Part shown: positions 15,848-25,069 of the stretch, in pieces | How the letters are laid out: each line of letters starts with the position of its first letter | How positions within the stretch are numbered: position 1 is the first letter of the stretch | DNA from: Fodinibius sp034521915 | Lineage (GTDB): Bacteria; Bacteroidota; Rhodothermia; Balneolales; Balneolaceae | DNA length: 64,000 bases | Direction of reading: 5' to 3' | NCBI RefSeq assembly: GCF_034521915.1 | Contig: NZ_JAXHLU010000004.1 | Coordinates: 510,858 to 574,857 of the forward strand | The notes under the pieces: model-generated | What the model saw: the letters and a program-made list of their open reading frames with translations, nothing else | Database searches by the model: none | Told to the model about the DNA's origin: nothing | Position numbers and translations under genes: made by a program

Positions 15848-18800
15848 ATGAAAGAATCGTTATTGCATATTATATCAAAGTCGGTGCTCTGGTGTCTGGC
15901 GGTATTATTGGTTTCGCCAGTAAGTCAGGCATATACGACCGATGCTCAGGGACAGTATCTTACGTCTGCTGCAAATGAGTCTAATACCAAGTCTTTTTAC
16001 TCGGTTAATAAGTATTCCGACAGTATTCCGGAATTACAGAGTATAATTTCAGTTGACGTAGAGAACGCACCGATACGAGAAGTGCTGGAAAACATCGTAT
16101 CACGAGCGAATTTGGGCATAGCTTATAATGCCGAAATGCTTTCGTTAGGGCAGCCAATAACCGTTAGCATGAAAAACGTGACTGTAGCTAACGCTTTACA
16201 AAAAGTACTTAACAATACTCCTTATGAGGCTGTTATCTCTAAAACGAGAGAAATTATATTACGGGAGCGTCCGGATCCTCCACCACTGGTAATACAGTTT
16301 GAGCAAGAAATTTCAGGTACGGTGACCGATGCTGAAACTGATGAACCTATGCCCGGAGTGAATGTGTATGTAAAGGGTACAACTATTGGTACATCTACTA
16401 ACAAAAATGGAAGATATTCCCTGAATGTCCCCTCCGAATCAGATACGCTTGTCTTCTCTTTTGTAGGTTATGCCAATCAGGAAGTGCCGATCCGAGGGCG
16501 GACTACAGTTGATGTCGCTTTATCACCTGAGGCTCAAAAATTTGACGAAGTGGTTGTTACTTCCTTTGGTATTGAGCAAGAAAGAAAGTCACTGGGTTAT
16601 TCTGTACAAGAGATTTCTGGTGATGAAATAGCGGAAAGCGGTGAATCAAACCTCATCGGTGCTTTACAGGGTAAACTTGCAGGTGTCAATATTCAAAATA
16701 CGAGTGGTGCTGCAGGTGCAGGAATGGATATCACCATTCGAGGGATTTCATCACTAAGTCCCAGTGGGGACAATCAACCGCTGTTTGTGATAGATGGTGT
16801 ACCGGTGAGTAATGAAACAACATATGGTAATGTATTACCCAGTGAAGGAACAAACTCTCCGGGTAGTGCAGAACAGTTTTCTTTTTCCAATCGTGGTGCA
16901 GATATCAATCCCGATGACATCAAAAATATATCAATCCTTAAGGGTCCATCGGCTACGGCACTTTATGGACAGAGGGCCGCAAATGGTGTTGTCGAAATAA
17001 CTACCAAGAAAGGGCAATCGGGTCGCACACAAGTAAATTATAATGCCTCTATTGGAGTCAGTGAGGTAAATAAAGTGCCAGAAATCCAAGATGATTTTCA
17101 GCACGGCTATTATGGAGCTTTGCCGTATAGAGAGTTTTCATTCGAATTTTGGCAATATGGACCGCCTACAAATGAATCTTCTAAAATTTGGAATAACTAT
17201 CGGCGATTCTTTCGAAGAGCAACGAATTACAGCAATTCCTTGAGCATTTCCGGCGGTAATGAAAATACTACTTACTTCAGCTCGGTTTCTAATGTTAATG
17301 AAGAGGGAATTGTTCCGAATACAACTTGGGATCGAACGACCTTCAAATTGACGGGGTCTCACAAAGTTTCAGATCGTTTTGATATTTCCGGATCAGTGAA
17401 TTATTCAAACTCCGGAGGTGTGAGGCCAACCGGAGGCGATAAGTCCATCATGAGTTCACTGAGTTATTGGACTTCTTCAAACGATATAACCGATTATAAA
17501 TTTCCGGATGGAGATCAGAAAAACTATTCTGGTTTTAGAAGTAATCCTAACTCAGGCTTCATTGATAATCCTACCTACTTCGCCCATAACAGTACACTTG
17601 AAGATGATGTGAATCGTGTACTGGGTAATTTAGGAGTTAGTTTTGATATCACGGATTGGTTAACGCTCGATTATAAATTTGGAGCCGATTACTACAATGA
17701 TTCCCGTGAGCGCTTTGTTCCACCAAATTTGGATGTCGGTACTCAGGTTGATGGTTTTCTTGTTAAAGAACAAATAAACTATCGACAATTGAACTCCAAC
17801 CTTTACTTGAGAGCTAACAGGAGTTTTACAGACAAGTTGAAAGGATCGTTGGTATTGGGTAATCAGGTAACGGATATTAATTCTGATCGCTTAAACACCC
17901 GCGGTGAAGGTTTGAATATCCCTGGTTTCCGTTCATTGGCGAACACTACTAACATTTTTACTAGTGAAAGTGGGTTCCAGAGACGGTTAGTAGGTGTCTT
18001 TGCTGATGCCAAGTTAGAATACGATGGCACGTACTTCCTAACCGTCACCGGAAGAAATGACTGGTCCTCAACATTGCCTGCTGATAATCGATCCTTTTTC
18101 TACCCCTCAGCAAGTCTTGGATATGTCTTTACGGAGGATTTGGGACTTTCTGATAGTGATATACTCCCTTTTGGGAAGCTGCGATTATCTTGGGCCAAGG
18201 TCGGGAAAGATGCCCCCGCTTACAGTGTAGGACAGTATTTCGAAGGAGCTTCGAACTTTCCATTTAGTGGAACCGGTGGATTTAGTAAAGATACCCAGGC
18301 CGGTGATCCGGATCTGAAACCTGAAATTACCACTTCAATTGAAGTAGGAACTGATCTTCGATTCTTCAACAATCGACTTCGATTAGATCTTACATACTTC
18401 AACCAGACAAGTAAAAATCAGATTGTGGCCTTCCCGGTTAGTAATCCCTCTGGTTTGTCAAGATTCACCACCAATGCGGGTGAAATTGAGAGTCGAGGAG
18501 TAGAGGTTCTATTAAATGGTACTCCTGTTGAACGAAGAGACTTCAGCTGGGATGTCTCAGTAAATTGGTCATCGGTTACCAGTGAAGTGACAGAAATGCC
18601 GGAAGGACTCGATGTTATTGAATTTGCTAACAGCGGTTTTGCCGGTGTTGTCAACCGTATCCAAGAGGGGGGAGAAATGGGAGATCTCTATGGATATAAG
18701 TTTGAATACAACGATAATGGTGAGTTGCTTATTGCAGACGACGGATTGCCGACAATTAACACGGATACTTTGGTTAAAGTCGGCAATGCATTGCCGGACT

Positions 18801-19318
18801 GGCAAGGTGGTATTACCAATACATTTAATTACAAGAATTTTACTGCATCGTTCCTTTTAGAGGTTCGATGGGGGGCTGATGCCTATGATTCCGGCCAGCG
18901 AAACAGTATCAGAAATGGTATTATTGAACTCACGAAATGGCGTAATGATGAAGTCATTTTCCAAGGCGTGAAGGACGATGGTTCAGTGAATCAAACACCT
19001 GTGAGACTGGGACAAGGATTTTACCGAAGTTCTACGCGCTTCAACAGGGCTTCAGAAGTACTTGTTCAGGATGCTTCTTGGATTCGGCTGCGAAGGGCTC
19101 GTATTTCCTATAACTTGCCATCCGAGATACTGGAAACCTTGCCGATTACATCTGCATCATTTAGTGTGACGGGGAGGAACCTATTTTTGAATACGCCATT
19201 CAGAGGTTTCGATCCTGAAGGACAACAATACGCTGCTGGTTCAAACACTTATGGATTTACGGGTTTGAATATACCACCTACACGCAGTCTTTCCTTCAGC
19301 ATGAATCTTAAGTTTTAA
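15848..19318 (+). CDS. SusC/RagA-family TonB-linked outer-membrane porin with STN domain
   Basis: This 1156-residue outer-membrane transporter would import large nutrients with SusD. In order it has a signal peptide (1-28), an STN signalling domain (about 66-142), a carboxypeptidase-regulatory-like domain (about 150-230, ISGTVTDAETDEPMPGVNVYVKG), a TonB plug (about 240-375, including LQGKLAGVNIQNTSGAAG and LFVIDGVPVSN) and a beta-barrel ending with the terminal aromatic pattern SFSMNLKF. The STN domain marks it as a signalling transporter that talks to FecR. The gene is 110 bases after fecR and 17 bases before the preferred start of susD. Only this copy in the window is complete. Substrate is not predictable here. 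Confidence 0.95.
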   Translation: MKESLLHIISKSVLWCLAVLLVSPVSQAYTTDAQGQYLTSAANESNTKSFYSVNKYSDSIPELQSIISVDVENAPIREVLENIVSRANLGIAYNAEMLSLGQPITVSMKNVTVANALQKVLNNTPYEAVISKTREIILRERPDPPPLVIQFEQEISGTVTDAETDEPMPGVNVYVKGTTIGTSTNKNGRYSLNVPSESDTLVFSFVGYANQEVPIRGRTTVDVALSPEAQKFDEVVVTSFGIEQERKSLGYSVQEISGDEIAESGESNLIGALQGKLAGVNIQNTSGAAGAGMDITIRGISSLSPSGDNQPLFVIDGVPVSNETTYGNVLPSEGTNSPGSAEQFSFSNRGADINPDDIKNISILKGPSATALYGQRAANGVVEITTKKGQSGRTQVNYNASIGVSEVNKVPEIQDDFQHGYYGALPYREFSFEFWQYGPPTNESSKIWNNYRRFFRRATNYSNSLSISGGNENTTYFSSVSNVNEEGIVPNTTWDRTTFKLTGSHKVSDRFDISGSVNYSNSGGVRPTGGDKSIMSSLSYWTSSNDITDYKFPDGDQKNYSGFRSNPNSGFIDNPTYFAHNSTLEDDVNRVLGNLGVSFDITDWLTLDYKFGADYYNDSRERFVPPNLDVGTQVDGFLVKEQINYRQLNSNLYLRANRSFTDKLKGSLVLGNQVTDINSDRLNTRGEGLNIPGFRSLANTTNIFTSESGFQRRLVGVFADAKLEYDGTYFLTVTGRNDWSSTLPADNRSFFYPSASLGYVFTEDLGLSDSDILPFGKLRLSWAKVGKDAPAYSVGQYFEGASNFPFSGTGGFSKDTQAGDPDLKPEITTSIEVGTDLRFFNNRLRLDLTYFNQTSKNQIVAFPVSNPSGLSRFTTNAGEIESRGVEVLLNGTPVERRDFSWDVSVNWSSVTSEVTEMPEGLDVIEFANSGFAGVVNRIQEGGEMGDLYGYKFEYNDNGELLIADDGLPTINTDTLVKVGNALPDWQGGITNTFNYKNFTASFLLEVRWGADAYDSGQRNSIRNGIIELTKWRNDEVIFQGVKDDGSVNQTPVRLGQGFYRSSTRFNRASEVLVQDASWIRLRRARISYNLPSEILETLPITSASFSVTGRNLFLNTPFRGFDPEGQQYAAGSNTYGFTGLNIPPTRSLSFSMNLKF

Positions 19319-19335
19319 ATTAAGTGAGAATATCC

Positions 19336-20823
19336 ATGATACGATCAAAAAAATATATTTCGATCTTAGCAAGTATCCTGATTGTTTTCGCCTTTGCAGC
19401 ATGCGAAAATTATTTGGGTGGTGACACTAATCAAGACCCAAACAGGGTTTTTAAAGATGATATCGGGTTAGAGGCTTTACTGCCTCCGGTATTAGTATCA
19501 ACAAGTGAAGCTCATTACAATATTGCTTTTACTTTTTCCAGATATGCTCAACATATTTCTTTCACGTCCGATATTGCTCAGCAAGAGACCTCGTTGAATG
19601 GAGCTTGGACAGAAATTTATCTGGCAACGCTTAATAACTTGGATGTAATGGAGCAAAAAGCGACTGATGCCGGTGCTTCACACTACTTAGGTATTGTGAA
19701 AGTAATGCAGGCATATAACTTAAGTTTGGCCACACATGCCTGGGAAAATATTCCGTGGTCAGAAGCCTTCCAAGAGGGTGAATTTTCTCCGAGTTACGAT
19801 TCACAAGAGCAAATTTATTCAGATATTCAAACACTCTTGGATGAAGGTATTGCAGAACTTCAAAAATCATCACCATCTGGATTAGATGGCCCGGGTAGTG
19901 ATGACTTAATTTACGGAGGCGATATCTCTAAGTGGATTAAAACTGCTTATGCTTTAAAGGCTCGAAATGCGATTCATCTGACCGAGAAAGGTGCGGTTTC
20001 AGCAGCAAATGAGGCACTTTCGGCTTTGTCAAATGCATATACCAGTAATGCTGATGATTTTCAAGTAGCATATAATACCGATAAAAATCTTAATCCCTGG
20101 CACACTAGTGCCTATCTGGCAGCGCAAACTGGTAACCCCGCACCTGATCATGCAGATCAGCTCATCGATATGATGAATGGTGAGACATACCCTGAAGAAG
20201 ATCCCCGCCTTCCGATCATTGCAAGCAACGGTGGTAATGCCGAATATTATGGAAGTGAGAGTGGTAACTTTGGGGTAAACAATGATGCTCCTGATAATAG
20301 TTCTAACACCGTTTTTACTGACGAAACTTTCCATTCAAGGGCAGATGCCCCCATCATTATGATGACCTATGCTGAGATGAAGTTCATCGAAGCAGAAGCT
20401 GCATTTCTAGCATTTAATAGCGGAAACGCTTCGGCTACCGGAGCTTCACAACAAGCTTATAATGCCTACATGGATGGCATACAGGCCAACATGGATAAAC
20501 TTGGAGTTCCAGAACCTGAAAGAGATGATTACATGAATGCACCCAGTGTAGATGTTGGACCGGCGAATTTAACGATGGAGCTTATCATGAAAGAAAAGTT
20601 TAAAGCTCTGTTTTTAAATCCTGAAGTGTATAATGATTATCGTCGCTACGATTTTGATAATGCGATTTTCAAAGACTTAGAACTTCCTGCTAATCATAAT
20701 CCCAAATTAAACGGTGAGTGGATTCAAAGAGCTGTTTATCCGAGTTCTGAGTTAAGTCGTAATTCAGAAGAAGTCGGAAAGGCACAAAAAGATATTGGAA
20801 CCCCAATGTGGTTTTATAACTAA
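19336..20823 (+). CDS. SusD/RagB-family nutrient-binding lipoprotein
   Basis: The product of about 495 residues caps the SusC barrel and binds nutrient at the cell surface. It begins with a lipoprotein signal (MIRSKKYISILASILIVF, lipobox FAAC), followed by the NQDPN segment common in the family and the alpha-helical SusD repeat fold. The frame opens with GTG at 19324, but ATG at 19336 gives the better signal peptide. The C-terminal region has the EKFKALFLNPEVYNDYRRYDF stretch typical of SusD proteins. It is cotranscribed with susC and probably with the downstream small lipoprotein gene. Confidence 0.93.
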   Translation: MIRSKKYISILASILIVFAFAACENYLGGDTNQDPNRVFKDDIGLEALLPPVLVSTSEAHYNIAFTFSRYAQHISFTSDIAQQETSLNGAWTEIYLATLNNLDVMEQKATDAGASHYLGIVKVMQAYNLSLATHAWENIPWSEAFQEGEFSPSYDSQEQIYSDIQTLLDEGIAELQKSSPSGLDGPGSDDLIYGGDISKWIKTAYALKARNAIHLTEKGAVSAANEALSALSNAYTSNADDFQVAYNTDKNLNPWHTSAYLAAQTGNPAPDHADQLIDMMNGETYPEEDPRLPIIASNGGNAEYYGSESGNFGVNNDAPDNSSNTVFTDETFHSRADAPIIMMTYAEMKFIEAEAAFLAFNSGNASATGASQQAYNAYMDGIQANMDKLGVPEPERDDYMNAPSVDVGPANLTMELIMKEKFKALFLNPEVYNDYRRYDFDNAIFKDLELPANHNPKLNGEWIQRAVYPSSELSRNSEEVGKAQKDIGTPMWFYN

Positions 20824-20842
20824 TTAAAAAGAATATCAGATT

Positions 20843-21325
20843 ATGAAAACACTAGCGATTATAAAGAAATTAGTTCTGTTTGTAGCTGTTGGTCTCTTGC
20901 TAATGTCTTGTCTTAAGGAAGATAATTGGTTAAAAGATAATATTGAGGAGACGGGCAGGCATTATCCGAATATTTCTGACTTCGAAATTGAAAATTTAAA
21001 GGATGAATATAATGAAGGGGAAGTTGTACAATTGGATCTTCTGTTTTGGTCAGAAGACCCAATAGAGGAGATTGTACTGCGCGATTCTGTTGTTAACGAG
21101 AGTGCTCAACAGGTATACAGTCGGTTTTCTCCCGATGAGGCAACGTTCTCTGAAGCAAGTCAGACTGACTCGCTGAGAATTGAATATCAGATTCCAACGG
21201 TACCGAATGATCCGTCACAGATTAATTTGGAAGTCGAAATTGTCAACCAGAATGGATTGTCAATGACCAATGTTGAGGCGGATAATTTCGCGGCTGGACC
21301 TATAAATATCACTGTTATTAAGTGA
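20843..21325 (+). CDS. Small lipoprotein of the SusCD operon, function unknown
   Basis: This 160-residue protein has an N-terminal lipoprotein signal (VGLLLMSC, lipidated Cys near residue 27) and an acidic, probably beta-rich mature part (for example EEIVLRDSVVN and INLEVEIVNQNG) that resembles a single immunoglobulin-like or SusE/F-like fold. I do not recognise the family. It starts 19 bases after susD and is followed by a strong hairpin, so it is the last gene of the susCD operon. By position it may be an accessory surface binding protein. Confidence 0.75.
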   Translation: MKTLAIIKKLVLFVAVGLLLMSCLKEDNWLKDNIEETGRHYPNISDFEIENLKDEYNEGEVVQLDLLFWSEDPIEEIVLRDSVVNESAQQVYSRFSPDEATFSEASQTDSLRIEYQIPTVPNDPSQINLEVEIVNQNGLSMTNVEADNFAAGPINITVIK

Positions 21326-21351
21326 TCTCAAAAAGATAAGTATTCATCACT

Positions 21352-21392
21352 ATGGTAAAGCTCTTCCTCGAATAAGAGCTTTACCATTTCTA
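21352..21392 (+). terminator. Hairpin terminator closing the susCD operon
   Basis: A 14-bp perfect stem (21352-21365 with 21374-21387, core GGTAAAGCTCTT) with an 8-base loop is followed by a short T/C-rich tail. It separates the SusCD operon from the peptidoglycan gene cluster. The weak T-run means some read-through is possible. Confidence 0.65.
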
Positions 21393-21425
21393 TTCCAGAT
21401 TAAGAGAAAAATATTTTTTTGTAGT

Positions 21426-22337
21426 ATGGATGTAGATAAAGTACGTTATTTTTTTATAGCCTTTCTTTGTTTTGGGATGATTATTGGTTGTAAGCAGCAG
21501 GAGGTTCCTAAAAACAGTTCTGAATTAAAATCTGATATCCAGGAAAGACTGCAAGAATTAGAAGGGGATTTTGCGGTAGCGTTTAAAAACATAGATGATT
21601 CCAGCCAGAGTGTTCTGATTAATGAGCGGGAGATGTTTCATGCGGCAAGCACAATGAAAACGCCAGTAATGATTGAGCTCTTCAAACAGGCTGAGGCCGG
21701 ACAGTTTTCATTAGATGATTCCATTGAAGTAAAAAATGAGTTCCGAAGTATTGTCGACAGCAGCCGTTATCAGATGGATATCAGTGAGGATAGCGAAGGT
21801 GAATTGTACAAGAAGGTCGGTAAAAAGCGTACTATTCGCCGGCTTATCGATGATATGATTACGATGAGTAGCAATCTGGCAACGAATATTCTCATAGAAA
21901 AAGTGGGCGCCCAAAACGTAACACAAACGATGCGCAGTTATGGGGCTGACAGCATTAAGGTGTTGCGGGGGGTCGAGGATATTAAAGCATATGAACGGGG
22001 TTTAAGTAATCGTACAACAGTTTTGGATGAATCGATAATTTACGTGCGGTTGGGCCGTGGACAGGCGGTAAGCGAAGAGGCTTCAAAGGAAATGATCGAG
22101 ATTCTGAAACAACAGAAATTTAATGAGATGATTCCTGCCAAGCTTCCAAATAATGTAGAAGTTGCACACAAAACGGGTTGGATAACAGGAGTACAGCACG
22201 ATTCGGGGCTCGTTATACTGCCCGATGGGCGAAAATATGTGCTGGTATTACTTTCTAAAAATGCTCCCAACAGAGAGAATGTGATATCTGCATTCGCAGA
22301 TATTTCAAATTTAATTTATAAATTCGTTACTCAATGA
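21426..22337 (+). CDS. Class A beta-lactamase-like serine hydrolase lipoprotein
   Basis: The 303-residue protein has a lipoprotein signal (MIIGC near residue 22) and a serine beta-lactamase/DD-peptidase fold. The SxxK motif is STMK, the second motif reads SSN within ITMSSNLATN (Asp131 of classical enzymes replaced by Ser), and the third is KTG in HKTGW. A glutamate in the YERGLSN segment could be the Glu166 equivalent, but alignment is needed. It could be a beta-lactamase or a peptidoglycan hydrolase; its link to LD-carboxypeptidase (4-base overlap) and other murein genes favours a peptidoglycan role or a defence of that pathway. Confidence 0.8.
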   Translation: MDVDKVRYFFIAFLCFGMIIGCKQQEVPKNSSELKSDIQERLQELEGDFAVAFKNIDDSSQSVLINEREMFHAASTMKTPVMIELFKQAEAGQFSLDDSIEVKNEFRSIVDSSRYQMDISEDSEGELYKKVGKKRTIRRLIDDMITMSSNLATNILIEKVGAQNVTQTMRSYGADSIKVLRGVEDIKAYERGLSNRTTVLDESIIYVRLGRGQAVSEEASKEMIEILKQQKFNEMIPAKLPNNVEVAHKTGWITGVQHDSGLVILPDGRKYVLVLLSKNAPNRENVISAFADISNLIYKFVTQ

Positions 22338-23374
22338 GCAGCCGAAAAGATTTCTTAAAAGTGTTAGGGCTATCGGCTTTTGCCCCTTTTTTTAATAATG
22401 CCGTTACGGGGCTATTCCGTCCACAAAATATTGTAAAACCTAAACGGCTTAGTAAGGGAGATACTGTTGGGATTGTGAGTCCGGCTGCCCCTGTTTACGG
22501 GGAAGAAAAAATCGAAATCATGAAAGAGTCGATGCAAGCCTTGGGCTTTAATGTGGTAATCAGCGATCATGTGACTGATCAGTGGGGATATTTTGCCGGG
22601 CAGGATAAATTACGGGCTCAAGAAGTCAATAAAATGTTTTCCGATCCTAAAATTGATGGCATTGTCTGTGCCCGAGGCGGGTGGGGATGCAGCCGAATCT
22701 TGCCTTACTTGGACTATGAGATGATTTCTGAAAATCCTAAAGTTATCATTGGCTATAGTGATGTAACCTCTCTGCTTTTGGCTCTTCATGCAAAGACAGG
22801 TCTGGTAACATTTCATGGTCCCGTAGGAACATCGGAGTGGAAGGATTTTTCCGTCAATTACTTTAAATCTATTTTGATGGAAGGCAAGACAGTAGAGATG
22901 ATTAATCCCCAAAAAGTTGAAGATACACTGACCCAAATTGATGACAGGGTATCAACAATTCGCAAGGGCAAAGCTAAAGGCCCGTTAATGGGAGGAAATC
23001 TTACGGTGTTAACAACAATTATTGGCTCAGATTTTCTGCCGGATTGGGATAATGCAATTTTGTTTTTAGAAGATGTGAATGAGGGTATTTACCGGGTAGA
23101 TCGAATGCTTACGCAGATGAAGTTAGCGGGTATTCTGGATCAAATTAATGGATTTGTATTTGGTAAATGTACAGAATGTAATCCCGGAAGTGGGTATGGG
23201 AGTTTTACCCTTGACCAAGTTTTTGACCATCATATTGAGCCGCTGAACATTCCAGCATGGTCGGGGGCCATGATTGGACATATCAGTAAGAAATTTACCG
23301 TTCCTATTGGCGTAGAGGCTCAAATCGATGCTACGAAAGGAATCATCAAAACGCTTGAACCAGCTGTTCGATAA
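22334..23374 (+). CDS. LD-carboxypeptidase (peptidase S66 family)
   Basis: S66 enzymes remove the terminal D-Ala from the L,D bond of murein tetrapeptides during peptidoglycan recycling. The 346-residue protein shows the catalytic serine in GYSDVTSLL, the glutamate in LFLEDVNEGIYRVDRML and the histidine in the C-terminal MIGHISKKFTVPIG segment. The N-terminus (MSSRKDFLKVLGLSAFAPFF) is hydrophobic and resembles an export signal or membrane anchor, unlike cytoplasmic E. coli LdcA, so it may act in the periplasm. It overlaps the serine hydrolase gene by ATGA, implying translational coupling. Confidence 0.9.
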   Translation: MSSRKDFLKVLGLSAFAPFFNNAVTGLFRPQNIVKPKRLSKGDTVGIVSPAAPVYGEEKIEIMKESMQALGFNVVISDHVTDQWGYFAGQDKLRAQEVNKMFSDPKIDGIVCARGGWGCSRILPYLDYEMISENPKVIIGYSDVTSLLLALHAKTGLVTFHGPVGTSEWKDFSVNYFKSILMEGKTVEMINPQKVEDTLTQIDDRVSTIRKGKAKGPLMGGNLTVLTTIIGSDFLPDWDNAILFLEDVNEGIYRVDRMLTQMKLAGILDQINGFVFGKCTECNPGSGYGSFTLDQVFDHHIEPLNIPAWSGAMIGHISKKFTVPIGVEAQIDATKGIIKTLEPAVR

Positions 23375-23393
23375 AATTATTTAGCACCTTTTT

Positions 23394-24383
23394 ATGCTCA
23401 ATATCATTCAATTAGGACTTGGCCCCATCGGCCAACAACTAACACGCTATCTTGTTGAACGAAAAGGAATTTCAATTGTGGGAGCAGTGGATCCCGATCC
23501 TCAAAAAGTCGGCAATGATGTTGGATTATTTGCCGGTATTGAGGAGTTGGGGATCAGAATTTCGCCGAATCTGGAATCCTGCGAAGCAACTGATAGTGCT
23601 GATTTAGCGGTGATCTCGACGGTTTCATCTCTGCAAAAGATGGAGTCTCAAATCAAAGAGGCTGCTGATTATGATTTGGATGTCGTATCAACGTGCGAGG
23701 AGCTTTCACATCCCTGGCAAACGCAGCCCGAGCTTGCTCAAAGCATTGATAATTATTGCAAACAAAAAGAGATTGCTTGTGTTGGAACGGGTGTAAACCC
23801 GGGCTTTTTGATGGATTATCTGCCATCGGTTCTGACATCGGTTTGTCGAAATGTTGAGCATATCAAAGTAGAGCGTATTCAGAACGCAGAGCCGCGCAGG
23901 AAGCCGTTTCGAGATAAAATTGGAGTGGGCCTTACCGAATCAGAGTTCAAGGAAAAAGAACACTCTATTCGTCATGTCGGGCTAAAAGAGTCGGTGTATA
24001 TGATTGCGGATGGTATGAACTGGACGTTGGATAACGTTGAGGAAACACTTGTGCCTGTAAAGGCTGATAAGGCAATTCAAAATGGCAAAATTAATGTAAG
24101 TGAAGAGCAGATTGCCGGTGTAGAGCAAGTAGCTCGTGGATACATCGACGGGAACGAAGTAATTGTACTTGTTTTTAAGGCTGCCGTCGGAATTCAAGAA
24201 CCGCACGATACGGTGACTATTTCCGGAGTGCCGGATTTTAAATCAACAATTCCGGGAGGAATCAACGGAGACATTGCAACTTCTGCTATTATTGTGAATG
24301 CAATACGCACCATATGCCACGCTTCACCAGGACTTAAAACGATGCTTGATATACAAGTGCCGGCTTATTTTTCTAACATCTAA
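23394..24383 (+). CDS. DapB/diaminopentanoate-dehydrogenase-like oxidoreductase
   Basis: This 329-residue NAD(P)-dependent enzyme has an N-terminal Rossmann motif (LGLGPIG, residues 7-13) and the GTGVNPGFLMD segment seen in the DapB-related dehydrogenases that include 2,4-diaminopentanoate dehydrogenase. It has no export signal, so it is cytoplasmic. It lies between LD-carboxypeptidase (19 bases upstream) and a muramoyl amidase (11 bases downstream), which suggests that its substrate is an amino acid or short peptide released from peptidoglycan. That is inference. It is not clearly the lysine-pathway DapB, which is shorter (about 240-270 residues). Confidence 0.75.
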   Translation: MLNIIQLGLGPIGQQLTRYLVERKGISIVGAVDPDPQKVGNDVGLFAGIEELGIRISPNLESCEATDSADLAVISTVSSLQKMESQIKEAADYDLDVVSTCEELSHPWQTQPELAQSIDNYCKQKEIACVGTGVNPGFLMDYLPSVLTSVCRNVEHIKVERIQNAEPRRKPFRDKIGVGLTESEFKEKEHSIRHVGLKESVYMIADGMNWTLDNVEETLVPVKADKAIQNGKINVSEEQIAGVEQVARGYIDGNEVIVLVFKAAVGIQEPHDTVTISGVPDFKSTIPGGINGDIATSAIIVNAIRTICHASPGLKTMLDIQVPAYFSNI

Positions 24384-24394
24384 TTTCAAATCAA

Positions 24395-25069
24395 ATGATA
24401 AAATATTTCTCAATATCCCTTTTATTAATATCGGTTATATTCGCGGGATGTGGGAATCAGCCCTCATTTAAAATTCACCAGAAACCTATTCAATTCGATT
24501 CTACTCGTGCACAGCTTTCACTACAGTATCTGTCTAATCGATATGGGATGGAGCAAGAGAAGCCAACCATCACTCCGAAAATGATTGTTCTGCACTGGAC
24601 GGCTATTCCTACTTTTGAAAAGTCATACGATTTCTTTTACGATTCGCGTCTTAATCCCAAAAGGAAAGATATTGAAGATGAAAGTGCATTGAATGTATCG
24701 GCCCATTATATGGTGAAACGGAATGGCGAAATCTATCAGTTATTGCCGGATACTCTTTTTGCCCGGCACGTAATTGGGCTAAATCATGCCGCTATCGGAA
24801 TCGAAAATGTGGGAACGAAAAATAATCGGCTCACGGATGCTCAGTTGCAAGCGAATGTCCATTTGATTCAAGAGTTAACCGAGAGGCATAACATCGAGTA
24901 TTTGATTGGGCATTATGAATATACTTTGTTTGAGGAGCATCCTCTTTGGAAGGAAAAGGATGACGGATATAGGACGAAGAAAATAGATCCGGGTAAAGAG
25001 TTTATGGAAAAAGTTCGAAATCAAGTTGCCGATCTTAATTTAAAAGGACCTCCCGAACGTATCAGATAA
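24395..25069 (+). CDS. N-acetylmuramoyl-L-alanine amidase lipoprotein (amidase_2 type)
   Basis: The 224-residue zinc amidase cleaves between MurNAc and L-Ala of peptidoglycan. It has a lipoprotein signal (VIFAGC, Cys near residue 19), a first zinc histidine in IVLHWTA, substrate-site features in VSAHYMVKRNGEIYQLLPD and ARHVIGLNHAAIGIENVG, and a late GHYEY segment. This is the AmpD/PGRP fold. Lipidation places it in the periplasm or outer membrane, so it would act on murein or released muropeptides there. It ends the tight gene run that started at 21426. Confidence 0.88.
   Translation: MIKYFSISLLLISVIFAGCGNQPSFKIHQKPIQFDSTRAQLSLQYLSNRYGMEQEKPTITPKMIVLHWTAIPTFEKSYDFFYDSRLNPKRKDIEDESALNVSAHYMVKRNGEIYQLLPDTLFARHVIGLNHAAIGIENVGTKNNRLTDAQLQANVHLIQELTERHNIEYLIGHYEYTLFEEHPLWKEKDDGYRTKKIDPGKEFMEKVRNQVADLNLKGPPERIR

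Larger units (their letters stand above)
10305..16178. repeat. Tandem duplication, unit 2 (about 5.9 kb)
   Basis: This is the second direct copy of 4620-10304, adjoining it without spacer. It starts inside the 3' end of ABC-F copy 2 and ends at susC codon 110, after which the full susC continues. Of its 5874 bases, the main length difference from unit 1 is the 191-base segment at 13646-13836. Because the left ABC-F and the right susC are the complete ones, a simple tandem duplication of one ancestral ABC-F to susC segment explains the structure. Confidence 0.95.

Noticed and set aside
4593..16178. Composite transposon or insertion element as the cause of the duplication
   Set aside because: No transposase gene, terminal inverted repeats or target-site duplication were seen at 4620, 10304/10305 or 16178.
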